The position numbers were made by a program, and so were the translations under genes. The notes under the pieces were generated by a model. That model was not told the origin of the DNA, made no database searches, and saw only the letters and a list, made by a program, of their open reading frames with translations. From the NCBI GenBank assembly GCA_001899235.1, contig MKVR01000014.1, positions 221,585 through 285,584 of the forward strand: a stretch of 64,000 nucleotides of DNA. The letters run 5' to 3'. Below, piece after piece: positions 30,601-39,270 of the stretch (position 1 is its first letter; each line of letters begins with the position of its first letter). The DNA is from Nitrosospira sp. 56-18 (lineage in GTDB: Bacteria > Pseudomonadota > Gammaproteobacteria > Burkholderiales > Nitrosomonadaceae).

Positions 30601-30986
30601 GCGGTTTTTTTCTGGATGAATTCGATCTTGTAGCCATCCGGGTCCTCCACGAAGGCTATGACCGTCAAACCGTGTTTCATCGGCCCTGCTTCCCGGACGA
30701 TTTTGCCGCCACGCGTCTTGACATCCTCGCAAGCACGGTAGGCGTCTTCGACTTCTATGGCAATATGCCCATAGCCCGAGCCCAAGTCATATCGCTCCGT
30801 ATCCCAATTATGCGTCAATTCCAGCACGGATCCGCTTGCCTCATCCTGATAGCCAACAAATGCGAGGGTAAATCTTCCATCGGGATAATCTTTCCGGCGC
30901 AATTCCTTCATTCCCAGCACACCCGTATAGAAGGCCAGGGACTTTTCCAGATTTCCCACTCTCAGCATGGTATGAAGAATACGCAT
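30597..30986 (-). CDS. gloA: Lactoylglutathione lyase (glyoxalase I)
   Basis: GloA isomerises the methylglyoxal-glutathione adduct to S-lactoylglutathione. The 129-residue vicinal-oxygen-chelate protein has the metal ligands in their usual places: His5 (RILHTMLRV), the Glu in VLELTHNWD, the His in GYGHIAIEV and the Glu in YKIEFI. The pattern and length match the Ni-type bacterial enzyme. It follows the rubredoxin gene with no intergenic base and is probably co-transcribed with it. The 3' end overlaps the convergent methyltransferase gene by four bases. Confidence 0.95.
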   Translation of the reverse strand: MRILHTMLRVGNLEKSLAFYTGVLGMKELRRKDYPDGRFTLAFVGYQDEASGSVLELTHNWDTERYDLGSGYGHIAIEVEDAYRACEDVKTRGGKIVREAGPMKHGLTVIAFVEDPDGYKIEFIQKKTA

Positions 30987-31175
30987 TTAGATTTCCACCA
31001 TCTCAAAGTCTTCTTTGCGGGCGGCGCACTCGGGACAGGTCCAGTTCATCGGCACATCTTCCCACCGCGTTCCGGGAGGAATTCCCTCGGCCGGCGAGCC
31101 TTCCGCTTCGTCGTATATGAAACCGCAGATAAGACACATGTAGCAACGGTAAACGCGCGTTTCGGTAGGAGGCAT
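30987..31175 (-). CDS. Rubredoxin
   Basis: A 62-residue one-iron electron carrier. The two Fe-binding pairs are MCLICGFIYDEAEG (Cys-x2-Cys-Gly) and WTCPECAARKEDF, with the PPGTRWEDVP segment between them, the standard rubredoxin layout. An extra cysteine (YRCYM) precedes the first pair. Alanine replaces the usual Gly after the last Cys. The N-terminal extension of about 10 residues before the first pair is short and the start is reasonable, though no strong ribosome binding site is seen. It precedes gloA directly and is divergent from thiD with 44 bases between them. Confidence 0.93.
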   Translation of the reverse strand: MPPTETRVYRCYMCLICGFIYDEAEGSPAEGIPPGTRWEDVPMNWTCPECAARKEDFEMVEI

Positions 31176-31219
31176 GATAGAGGCGATTTAGGTTAAAATA
31201 TTATTTTACGGTATAGCTC

Positions 31220-32062
31220 ATGCCCCAGTCACCCCCAATAGCACTTTCTTTCGCTGGCAGCGACTCCAGCGGTGGTGCTGGCATCCAGGCCGATATTCTC
31301 ACCCTTGCCAGCATGGGCTGTCATGCGCTGCCCGTGGTTACGGCAATCGTGGTCCAGGATACCGCCGGGGTGGAAGAAATACTTCCGCTGGACCCGGAAT
31401 GGGTTGCCGATCAGGCAAGAGCGGTTCTGGAAGACATGCCGGTCCACGTCTTCAAGCTGGGAATGCTGGGCAGTGTCGAAATCATCACCGCAATTGCCGA
31501 GGTGATTTCGGACTACCCCAACATTCCGCTCGTGCTGGACCCGGTACTGGCCTCCGGCCGCGGCGATGAACTGGCCAGCGATGAAATGGTCGTGGCAATG
31601 CGTGAATTGCTGCTTCCGCAAGCGACCATCATTACCCCAAACAGCATGGAAGCACGCCGGCTCGCGCGGGATGACGACGAGGAGGAAGAGGATATCCAGC
31701 TCCTGAACCGGTGTGCCGACCGGCTTCTGCATATGGGATGCGAATACGTGCTTATCACCGGCACGCATGAGAATACTTTCCAGGTGATCAACAAGCTGTA
31801 TGGAAGCGGGGGCGAGATGCGATCTGATTCCTGGGATCGCCTAGCGGGCTCCTATCATGGATCGGGCTGTACGCTCGCCGCGGCCATTGCTGCCGCTCTT
31901 GCCAACGGCCTGCCCATGATCGAGGGCGTATACGAAGCCCAGGAATACACCTGGCAATCGCTGAAGGCGGGTTTTCGCCCCGGAATGGGGCAGTATTTGC
32001 CGGATCGGCTGTTTTGGGCTCGCGACGAGTCTGAAGCTGTCAACGGGGATGAGGCCAAATGA
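31220..32062 (+). CDS. thiD: Hydroxymethylpyrimidine/phosphomethylpyrimidine kinase
   Basis: ThiD phosphorylates HMP and HMP-P for thiamine synthesis. The 280-residue ribokinase-fold protein begins SFAGSDSSGGAGIQADI, the family hallmark, has LDPVLASGRGDELAS for the substrate lid, and the anion-hole/catalytic segment SYHGSGCTLAAAIAAALANG with a Cys, as in ThiD. It contains an acidic insertion (DDDEEEEDIQ) after TPNSMEARRL. Its TGA overlaps the ATG of thiE, so pyrimidine activation and coupling are translationally linked. Confidence 0.95.
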   Translation: MPQSPPIALSFAGSDSSGGAGIQADILTLASMGCHALPVVTAIVVQDTAGVEEILPLDPEWVADQARAVLEDMPVHVFKLGMLGSVEIITAIAEVISDYPNIPLVLDPVLASGRGDELASDEMVVAMRELLLPQATIITPNSMEARRLARDDDEEEEDIQLLNRCADRLLHMGCEYVLITGTHENTFQVINKLYGSGGEMRSDSWDRLAGSYHGSGCTLAAAIAAALANGLPMIEGVYEAQEYTWQSLKAGFRPGMGQYLPDRLFWARDESEAVNGDEAK

Positions 32063-32727
32063 CGCGCGGGACCATCGGGGGCTTGTATGCGGTTACGCCG
32101 GATATGGCAGATACGATGGCGCTTCTGCGCATGACCCGGCAGGCGCTGGAAGGCGGCGCGCGACTGGTCCAATACCGCAACAAGGCCGCTGACCCTGCGC
32201 TGCGCATCCAGCAGGCCGCGCTTCTGGCGGATCTGTGCCGTGATGCAGTCACACCATTCATTATCAACGATGATCCTCGCCTGGCCGCTGCGCTTGGTGC
32301 CGATGGAGTGCATCTGGGAAGGCAGGATGTCTCCATATCCGATGCCCGGCAGCAGCTGGGAGAAGGGAAAATAATCGGGGTGTCCTGCTACAACGAACTG
32401 GAACAGGCGCTTGAGGCCGAGCGGCAAGGCGCAGACTATATCGCATTCGGCGCTTTTTTTGTTTCCGGCACGAAGCCCCATGCGGCAAGGGCGAACCTCG
32501 ATCTGCTGCAGCGCGCCAGACGAAGGCTGCGTATCCCTATTGTCGCTATTGGTGGCATCACTTTGGCCAATGCCGCCGAGCTGATACGGCATGGCGCCGA
32601 TGCGCTGGCCGTGGTCAACGGCCTGTTTGCTGCGCAGAGCGTTCAATATGCCGCCGAACAGATTTCCCGATTATTTCCGGGGAAGCCCCATACCCTACAT
32701 CATGAGTTCTCAAATGATCTCGCGTAA
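32059..32727 (+). CDS. thiE: Thiamine-phosphate synthase
   Basis: ThiE joins HMP-PP and the thiazole phosphate to give thiamine phosphate. The 222-residue TIM barrel shows [15 protein letters not shown] near the N-terminus, the diphosphate/Mg site in [21 protein letters not shown], and the C-terminal phosphate loop [26 protein letters not shown]. Length is normal. It overlaps thiD by four bases at its start, and its 3' end overlaps the start of hemL, making a thiD-thiE-hemL set. Confidence 0.95.
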   Translation: MTRGTIGGLYAVTPDMADTMALLRMTRQALEGGARLVQYRNKAADPALRIQQAALLADLCRDAVTPFIINDDPRLAAALGADGVHLGRQDVSISDARQQLGEGKIIGVSCYNELEQALEAERQGADYIAFGAFFVSGTKPHAARANLDLLQRARRRLRIPIVAIGGITLANAAELIRHGADALAVVNGLFAAQSVQYAAEQISRLFPGKPHTLHHEFSNDLA

Positions 32728-33997
32728 CCAGCAACTATTCGAGCTTTCGCAGAAATATATTCCCGGCGGAGTAAATTCCCCTGTTCGCGCTTTCAAATCA
32801 GTTGGCGGTACGCCTGTTTTTTTTCGTCGCGGACAAGGGGCTTACGTATGGGATGCAGACAATAGAACATATATCGACTATGTTGGCTCTTGGGGTCCTC
32901 TCATCCTGGGTCATGCCCACCCTGAGGTGATCGCCGCCGTACTGGCGGCGGCTCATAACGGCCTGACCTTCGGCGCGCCCACGGAGGCGGAGCTGGAGAT
33001 GGCAAAGTTGCTGTGCGGGCTGCTGCCGTCGATCGAGCAGGTGAGACTGGTCAGCTCGGGAACGGAAGCGACGATGAGCGCCATCCGGGTGGCAAGGGGC
33101 TACACCGGGAGAAATCGCATCATCAAATTCGAAGGTTGCTATCATGGGCATGACGACGCCCTGCTGGTCAAGGCTGGATCTGGCGCGCTGACTTTTGGTC
33201 ACCCCAGTTCTGCTGGCGTCCCTGATGGAACCACCTCAGCCACTCTGGTCCTGGATTACAATAACCTTGATAGCTTGGAGCAGGCCTTCAGCCGTTTTGG
33301 GCAGGAAATCGCAGCGGTGATCGTTGAACCGGTGGCGGGCAACATGAATCTGATAACGCCAAAGCTTGGTTTCCTGTCGACATTGCGCAACCTGTGTACC
33401 CGGCACGGCACCATGCTGATTTTCGATGAAGTGATGTCAGGCTTTCGGGTAGGGCTGGAGTGTGCGCAGGGGCTTTATGGCATCAAGCCCGATCTGACCA
33501 CCCTGGGCAAGGTAATCGGAGGCGGAATGCCAATGGCGGCATTTGGCGGCAGGCGGGATATCATGCAATGCCTGGCCCCGATCGGGCCTGTGTATCAGGC
33601 CGGTACGCTGTCTGGCAATCCCGTTGCGGTGGCGGCGGGACTTGCGACATTAAGACTGGTGCAAGCTCCAGGGTTTTACGAAAAACTTGCTGCCAGCACA
33701 AGGAGACTCATGGAAGGGCTTACCAAAACTGCGGAAAAACATGGCATCGTTTTTTGTGCGCAGCAGGTGGGAGGCATGTTCGGCCTTTATTTCCGGGAAC
33801 ATCTGCCGACAAGCTATGCTGAAGTAATGGACTGCAACAGGGATGCCTTCAACCGGTTTTTTCATGCAATGCTCCAGGAAGGCGTCTACTTCGCTCCTTC
33901 AGCATTTGAGGCGGGCTTTGTTTCGGCAGCGCACGGAGATGACGAAATCGGCAAAACGCTGGCTGCGGCAGAACGCGTATTTGGAAGCTGGAAATAG
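32702..33997 (+). CDS. hemL: Glutamate-1-semialdehyde 2,1-aminomutase
   Basis: HemL converts glutamate-1-semialdehyde to 5-aminolevulinate, the second step of the C5 haem pathway whose first enzyme HemA is also in this window (46685-47938). The class III PLP enzyme has [43 protein letters not shown] and the PLP lysine in [17 protein letters not shown]. Two starts are possible: the ATG at 32702 (431 residues) and the ATG at 32714, which aligns better with E. coli HemL (its lysine would be residue 266 against 265). Neither has a good ribosome binding site, so coupling to the overlapping thiE gene is likely. Confidence 0.96.
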   Translation: MSSQMISRNQQLFELSQKYIPGGVNSPVRAFKSVGGTPVFFRRGQGAYVWDADNRTYIDYVGSWGPLILGHAHPEVIAAVLAAAHNGLTFGAPTEAELEMAKLLCGLLPSIEQVRLVSSGTEATMSAIRVARGYTGRNRIIKFEGCYHGHDDALLVKAGSGALTFGHPSSAGVPDGTTSATLVLDYNNLDSLEQAFSRFGQEIAAVIVEPVAGNMNLITPKLGFLSTLRNLCTRHGTMLIFDEVMSGFRVGLECAQGLYGIKPDLTTLGKVIGGGMPMAAFGGRRDIMQCLAPIGPVYQAGTLSGNPVAVAAGLATLRLVQAPGFYEKLAASTRRLMEGLTKTAEKHGIVFCAQQVGGMFGLYFREHLPTSYAEVMDCNRDAFNRFFHAMLQEGVYFAPSAFEAGFVSAAHGDDEIGKTLAAAERVFGSWK

Positions 33998-34057
33998 GAA
34001 TACCGCAAAAAGAAGCGTAGCGCTTCCTTAGCGGATACCCGGAATGCGCGCAGCGCT

Positions 34058-34717
34058 TCAGCGCAGACCGGATATGAACTGCGATACAGCCTGTATTTCC
34101 CTCTCGCTCATCCGGGAGGCGATCATATGCATCACATTATTCGGGTCCCTGGTACGCTCTTCGGTTCTGAACGCCCGTAGCTGCGCGACAAGGTAGTCCG
34201 AATGTTGTCCGGCAATTCGAGGATAATTGGGAGGAATGCCTACTCCATTGGGGGAATGGCAGCTCGCGCAAGCGGGCACGCCTTTCTCGAGATTGCCGCC
34301 GCGATATATTTTCTCACCCTGTTCCGCCAGAGTTTTATCGCTGGCCTCTCCGGGCTTGGGCGTCTGCCTGGAATAATAGGCGGCCAGATTCTTCATGTCC
34401 TCCGGGGAAAGCGGCGCCACCATTGCCGACATTATCGCGTTTTCGCGTTCTGCGGGCTTGCCTTCCTTCGGCTTGAAATCATTCAGCTGCTTGGTGATAT
34501 ACTCGGCATGCTGACCGGCCAGGCTGGGATTGGCAGGAATGGAACTGTTACCGTCCGCATTGTGGCACGCTGCGCACACCTGAGTTGCGATTTGCTGGCC
34601 TTTCGCCGCATCTCCTTTCGTTTTTCCGGATTCAGGAGCGGTTTCCGCCAAAAGCTGGCTGGATAACGCCAGCGCGGCGACGATTGCAATGTTCGAGACG
34701 AACTTTATGCCCTGCAT
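34058..34717 (-). CDS. Dihaem cytochrome c4
   Basis: A 219-residue periplasmic dihaem cytochrome c of the c4 type, an electron carrier towards terminal oxidases. It has a signal peptide (about 1-24, cleaved after LLAE or nearby), and two cytochrome domains with haem sites CAACH (Cys48-His52) and CASCH (Cys150-His154). Each is followed by the family blocks PSLAGQHAEYITKQL and PRIAGQHSDYLVAQL. The start at 34717 has GGGAG seven bases upstream; a TTG five codons earlier is unlikely. In ammonia oxidisers such carriers move electrons derived from hydroxylamine oxidation. It is divergent from the SPOR-like gene. Confidence 0.93.
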   Translation of the reverse strand: MQGIKFVSNIAIVAALALSSQLLAETAPESGKTKGDAAKGQQIATQVCAACHNADGNSSIPANPSLAGQHAEYITKQLNDFKPKEGKPAERENAIMSAMVAPLSPEDMKNLAAYYSRQTPKPGEASDKTLAEQGEKIYRGGNLEKGVPACASCHSPNGVGIPPNYPRIAGQHSDYLVAQLRAFRTEERTRDPNNVMHMIASRMSEREIQAVSQFISGLR

Positions 34718-34806
34718 TCCTGACTCCCGCAAAATGAATATGCCATACTGTTAACGTGGTATTTTAACAACGAAAGGGCAAGTTAACAATAATAAAGCGT
34801 CAACAT

Positions 34807-35424
34807 ATGAGAACAGTATTCTTTCTGTTGTTGTTCATCAATATTGCTTTCGCAGTTTATATTCAGTCGGAGCCGGCCTCAGGCGATCATGCCCCGTCTC
34901 GTGGCCATGCCCAACCTTCAAGCGAGGAGGACCAAACGGAAAGGTCCAAGCCATCCAGGGAACCGGTCGCCTGTCTTGAATGGGGAATTTTTCTCGATGC
35001 CGACATGGAACCGGTTGAGGCGGAGATTGCCCAGGTACAACTCGATGCCAGGCTGGATCGCGAGCAACGGGGCAAGACCCCCGTCTTCTGGATACACATA
35101 CCGCCGCTAAAAAATGCCTTTCTCGCGGAAAAGAAGATGGGCGAACTTGGAAGGCTCGGGATAGGCGGCTATTCGCGCGTCCAGAACGACGATAAATGGA
35201 ATAACGCGATCTCGCTGGGATTTTTTCATAGGGTCGAGGATGCCCAAAGCGCATTGACGGCATTGAGAACAAAGGGAGTCAGATCAGCGGTTATCGGTGC
35301 GCGCAATCTTGACCAGGTAGCGTTTGTGCTGCGCAGCCCCTCGGGGGAAGATACCGCAAAGCTGAGAATCCTCGAAAAGAAATTTCCGGGCAGCGAGCTG
35401 AAAAGCAGCAAATGCGCACCGTGA
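34807..35424 (+). CDS. SPOR-like domain membrane protein
   Basis: A 205-residue protein with a single N-terminal membrane segment or uncleaved signal (MRTVFFLLLFINIAFAVYI), a polar linker with acidic and basic residues (about 25-52), and a C-terminal domain with CLEWGIFLDAD, VFWIHIPPLKNAFLAEKKMGEL and NAISLGFFHRVEDAQSAL. The latter two resemble SPOR repeats that bind denuded glycan at division sites. The match is by pattern only and is partial. It has no nearby division genes. The start overlaps no other gene and lies 90 bases from the divergent cytochrome c4 start. Confidence 0.7.
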   Translation: MRTVFFLLLFINIAFAVYIQSEPASGDHAPSRGHAQPSSEEDQTERSKPSREPVACLEWGIFLDADMEPVEAEIAQVQLDARLDREQRGKTPVFWIHIPPLKNAFLAEKKMGELGRLGIGGYSRVQNDDKWNNAISLGFFHRVEDAQSALTALRTKGVRSAVIGARNLDQVAFVLRSPSGEDTAKLRILEKKFPGSELKSSKCAP

Positions 35425-35648
35425 ATTCAATCAACGATGAATTTGCAGGATGAGTGGAACGGAGCGCAGCCCATCGAAATTATGGAACCGATGGGATCAA
35501 TGATGAGGCAGGATGGATATTCTCATGAAAGTTCTGATGTTGCTTGTGCCTCCATACGCTACAAAAGCCGAATTCCATTCCGCTGCGCGGATATTGAAAC
35601 GGGCCCACACAGCCTCCATCTTACGTTTATCATGATCCGTGAATTGAA
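35425..35648. other. Gap before the second miniature element, no gene seen
   Basis: These 224 bases, together with the element that follows, make a 348-base gap between the SPOR-like gene and map. Several short ATG frames exist on both strands, but none has a recognisable motif or a proper ribosome binding site. A minus-strand frame (about 35497-35640) reads TDHDKRKMEAVWARF and similar, which could be a decayed gene tail. I cannot name it. Confidence 0.3.
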
Positions 35649-35761
35649 CCTGAATCCGGCGGATGACCGCCCATTTCCAGTTTAGAGCCATGATCCACAA
35701 AGACTTTACACGATATCCGACGTTCACCCATATGGTGGATTGGCTGCAAGGCGGGTTCAGG
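35649..35761 (+). mobile_element. 113-bp miniature inverted-repeat element (copy 2)
   Basis: The ends cctgaatccggcgg (35649) and the complement of ggcgggttcagg (to 35761) are imperfect inverted repeats, flanked by the 5-bp direct repeat TTGAA (35644-35648 and 35762-35766). The first 90 bases align with copy 1 read on its minus strand: gaccgc, ccagtttagagccatgatcc, acaaa-actt and cgacgttcacc occur in the same order and spacing. The right half has diverged and is shorter by about 21 bases. No coding capacity. It ends 11 bases before the map start codon. Family assignment to an IS1380-like element is inference from end sequence and target-repeat length. Confidence 0.8.
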
Positions 35762-35772
35762 TTGAATTGATT

Positions 35773-36573
35773 ATGCCGGTTAATCTCAAATCTCCTGAAG
35801 AAATAGAAAAAATGCGGGTAGCAGGCAAGCTCGCGTCGGAAGTGCTGGATTACATTGCGCCTTTCGTCAAACCGGGCGTGCGCACCGGTGAGCTTGACGC
35901 GCTATGCCACGACTACATGATCAATGTCCAGGACACGATTCCCGCCCCGCTCAACTATGCGCCGCCGGGATATTCGCCCTACCCCAAATCCATTTGCACC
36001 TCGGTCAACCATCAGGTATGCCATGGGGTTCCCGGCGAAAAAGTCCTGAAAAATGGCGATATCGTCAATATTGATGTGACTGTGATCAAGAATGGGTATC
36101 ACGGCGACACCAGCCGAATGTACTACATAGGCGAACCGGGAGTCCAGGCGCGGCGCCTGTGCGAAATTACCTATGAGGCAATGTGGCGCGGAATCGAGGA
36201 AGTGAAGCCAGGCAGACAGCTAGGCGATATCGGCCATGCCATCCAGCGTTTTGCGGAAGACCATGGGTGCAGCGTGGTAAGGGAATTTTGCGGGCACGGG
36301 ATAGGCAAAAAATTCCATGAGGACCCGCAGGTGCTTCACTATGGGCGGGCCGGCACCGGCCTGGAATTGAAAGCCGGGATGATCTTTACGATAGAACCGA
36401 TGATCAATGCCGGCAAGGCCCCGATACGCCAGATGGCGGACGGATGGACTATCGTGACCAAGGATCACAGCCTCTCGGCGCAATGGGAACATACTGTCCT
36501 GGTTACCGGGAGCGGATACGAGGTGTTGACCTTATCCGCCGGCTCGCCGCCAAAGCCTGCATTCAGGGCTTGA
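35773..36573 (+). CDS. map: Methionine aminopeptidase, type I
   Basis: Map removes the initiator methionine from nascent proteins. With the ATG at 35773 the product is 266 residues (E. coli 264) and starts PVNLKSPEEIEKMRVAGKL, the usual opening; a longer frame begins inside the miniature element and is rejected. Metal ligands are visible: Asp pair in VNIDVTVIKNGYHGDTSRMY, His in CGHGIGKKFHEDPQ, Glu in FTIEPMINAG and Glu in AQWEHTVLV. The order map-glnD is conserved in proteobacteria. The miniature element ends 11 bases before the start, so its native leader has been altered; no good ribosome binding site is present. Confidence 0.96.
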   Translation: MPVNLKSPEEIEKMRVAGKLASEVLDYIAPFVKPGVRTGELDALCHDYMINVQDTIPAPLNYAPPGYSPYPKSICTSVNHQVCHGVPGEKVLKNGDIVNIDVTVIKNGYHGDTSRMYYIGEPGVQARRLCEITYEAMWRGIEEVKPGRQLGDIGHAIQRFAEDHGCSVVREFCGHGIGKKFHEDPQVLHYGRAGTGLELKAGMIFTIEPMINAGKAPIRQMADGWTIVTKDHSLSAQWEHTVLVTGSGYEVLTLSAGSPPKPAFRA

Positions 36574-36660
36574 TATTGAGAGGATTGCTGCGAGCTATGC
36601 TGCGCGAGTCCTGACGTTCATGATCATCTCCCTTCTTTCCGGCAACGCGCTTCGAGAGAC

Positions 36661-39270
36661 TTGTCCAGAACGGTCTTAAATATCGAAGCGATCAAAAACA
36701 CGCTGCATGAAGCGCGCGAACTGCTGCGCCAGCGTTATCAGGAAACCGGGAATGGCGCTGCCCTGCTTCGAAGCCATTGCCGGCTGGTGGACAGCATCCT
36801 CCGCCAAGCCTGGCGCGAAATGGACATGCATCATTCCCTTGCCTTGCTGGCAGTTGGCGGTTATGGCCGGAAGCAGCTTTTTCCTTATTCGGATATCGAT
36901 CTGCTCGTTCTGCTTCCCCCACCTGAACAGGGCAGGGGGAAACCCGACGATGGCATTGCCTGCGGGCTGGAACGGTGGGTGAGCTTGCTCTGGGACATCG
37001 GGCTGGAAGTCGGTCACAGCGCACGCAGCCTGAACCAATGCGCGGAAGAGGCAGCGAAGGATATCACGGTCCAGACCAGTTTGCTGGAAGCCCGTCAACT
37101 GGCTGGAAATAAAATACTATTCCAGGAATTTTCCCATAATCTCACAGCCGGGCTAGACCTGAGCGCATTCTTTGACGCCAAGCTGTTCGAGCAGGCGCAG
37201 CGCCACGAGCGGTACCACGATGCGACTTACAACCTGGAGCCCAATATAAAGGAAAGCCCCGGTGGTCTGCGCGATCTGCAAAACGTGCTCTGGGTCAGCC
37301 GTGCGGCGGGCCTGGGAAAATCCTGGCTCGAATTGGGGCGCTACGGGCTCGTCACACCCTCGGAAGTCCGCCTGGCAATGCGCCACCACGCCCTTTTGCG
37401 GGATCTTCGGATCCGCCTGCATTATCTCGCCGGAAGGCGGGAAGATCGCTTGCTGTTCGACTATCAGACTCCCCTTGCCGGGGAATTGCATATAGCGGCC
37501 AGAAAGCCGCGCCGCTCAGGCGAAGTGCTGATGCAGCGCTACTATCGTGCCGCCAAGTCCGTATCGCAGCTTAATGCCATCCTGATGCTCAGCTTGCGCG
37601 CCAGGATTTTTTCCGATACAGAAAACGCCCCCATCATCATCAATGAGCGGTACCAGAAACGGGACGAGTTGCTGGAGATTCGCGACGAGAAATTATTCGA
37701 GAAGGATACGAGCGCGATCCTGGAAAGCATCCTGTTGCTGCAACAGCACCCGGAGATAAAAGCGCATAGCGCAGAAACCTTGCGAGCACTGTGGCGAGCC
37801 GTGCCTCTCATCAACAAGGCATTCAGGCACAACCCTCGCAATCGGGAACTGTTCATGCAAATTCTGCGGCAGCCGCGCGGATTGACCCGGGCGCTGCGCC
37901 TGATGAATCGCTGTGGAATCCTGGGACGTTATATCCCCGCGTTTGGCCGCATAGTGGGGCAGATGCAACATGACCTGTTTCATGTCTATACGGTGGATGA
38001 GCATACCCTGATGGTAGTGAGAAACCTGCGCCGCTTCATGTCTGCGGAATATTCCCACGAATATCCCCTGTGCAGCCGGCTCATAAGCAAATTCAGCAGG
38101 CCAGAGGTGCTTTATCTTGCTGCCTTGTTTCATGATATCGCCAAGGGCCGCAATGGCGACCATTCGATCCTGGGCAGGAAAGATGCACGGAGTTTTTGCG
38201 AAAGCCACGGTTTGCCACTCGAAGATACCGAACTTGTCGTCTGGCTCGTGGAAAATCACTTGTCGATGTCGCTGACCGCGCAGAAAAAAGATTTATCCGA
38301 CACCCGGGTTATCGCGGACTTTGCCAGCCGCATGGAAAATAAGCGGCGCCTGGTCGCGCTTTATCTCCTTACGGTGGCGGATATACGTGGCACCAGTCCC
38401 AAGGTCTGGAACGGATGGAAGGGCAAGCTGCTGGAAGATCTATTCCGCGCAACTCGCAGCTATCTGAGCGGCGAGTCGTTCCATTTCGACGAGGGCGCCG
38501 CGAGCCGCAGGGACAAAGCGCTCGAACTGCTAGGAATAGCGGGCGTCCCTTCCGAAGCATATGACCAATTCCTGTCAGCGCTCGATCCTGCCTATCTCTT
38601 CCTGCATGACCCGCAGGAAATTGCCTGGCATGCCGGCCATCTGTACCGGCGCATGAAGTCGCCCGTTCCAGTGGTGAAGGCACGACTTGCTCCAGCGGGT
38701 ACCGGCATACAGGTATTAGTCTACACAGCGGACCAGAAGGATCTATTTGCCCGCATCTGCGGCTTTTTTGATCGAACCGGCTATAACATTGCGCAGGCTC
38801 AAATTCACACCAGCCGTCATGGCTATGCTCTCGACAGTTTCCTGATACTGGATCACGTCAATTCGGATGAAGCGCACCGCGAGGCGATCCGCCACATCGA
38901 GCATGACCTGGTACGGCAATTGATGCAGCAGGCTCCATTGCAGCCCCCTCTGCAAGGGCGTCTCAGCAGGCATCTCAAGCATTTCCCGATCAAGCCCGAA
39001 ATCGATATCGAACGGGATGAAAGGGGCGCCTATCATATTCTCTCCGTCGTCGCCGGCGATCAACCGGGCCTGCTGTCGCGCATCGCGCAGGTGCTGGCGG
39101 AATTCGCCATAAGCGTGCACAGTGCCCGGATCAATACCCTGGGGGAGCGTGCCGAAGATACGTTTCTTATTGCGGGAAACGCACTGAATGACACGAGAAG
39201 CCTGGTTCACCTCGAAACAAGGCTTCTGAAAGCGTTGCAACTCAGTGAAAAGCTATCAGGAAACCTCTGA
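36661..39270 (+). CDS. glnD: Bifunctional uridylyltransferase/uridylyl-removing enzyme GlnD
   Basis: GlnD senses glutamine and adds or removes UMP on PII proteins, setting nitrogen regulation. The 869 residues show the nucleotidyltransferase domain with [17 protein letters not shown] (Asp78 and Asp80), a central GlnD-specific helical region, an HD phosphohydrolase domain ([15 protein letters not shown]) for UMP removal, and two C-terminal ACT domains (about 690-770 and 800-869, the latter from [16 protein letters not shown]) that bind glutamine. The start is a TTG with GAGAG just upstream; the next ATG would cut into the conserved domain. The 3' end overlaps the convergent metE gene by 15 bases. 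Confidence 0.95.
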   Translation: MSRTVLNIEAIKNTLHEARELLRQRYQETGNGAALLRSHCRLVDSILRQAWREMDMHHSLALLAVGGYGRKQLFPYSDIDLLVLLPPPEQGRGKPDDGIACGLERWVSLLWDIGLEVGHSARSLNQCAEEAAKDITVQTSLLEARQLAGNKILFQEFSHNLTAGLDLSAFFDAKLFEQAQRHERYHDATYNLEPNIKESPGGLRDLQNVLWVSRAAGLGKSWLELGRYGLVTPSEVRLAMRHHALLRDLRIRLHYLAGRREDRLLFDYQTPLAGELHIAARKPRRSGEVLMQRYYRAAKSVSQLNAILMLSLRARIFSDTENAPIIINERYQKRDELLEIRDEKLFEKDTSAILESILLLQQHPEIKAHSAETLRALWRAVPLINKAFRHNPRNRELFMQILRQPRGLTRALRLMNRCGILGRYIPAFGRIVGQMQHDLFHVYTVDEHTLMVVRNLRRFMSAEYSHEYPLCSRLISKFSRPEVLYLAALFHDIAKGRNGDHSILGRKDARSFCESHGLPLEDTELVVWLVENHLSMSLTAQKKDLSDTRVIADFASRMENKRRLVALYLLTVADIRGTSPKVWNGWKGKLLEDLFRATRSYLSGESFHFDEGAASRRDKALELLGIAGVPSEAYDQFLSALDPAYLFLHDPQEIAWHAGHLYRRMKSPVPVVKARLAPAGTGIQVLVYTADQKDLFARICGFFDRTGYNIAQAQIHTSRHGYALDSFLILDHVNSDEAHREAIRHIEHDLVRQLMQQAPLQPPLQGRLSRHLKHFPIKPEIDIERDERGAYHILSVVAGDQPGLLSRIAQVLAEFAISVHSARINTLGERAEDTFLIAGNALNDTRSLVHLETRLLKALQLSEKLSGNL

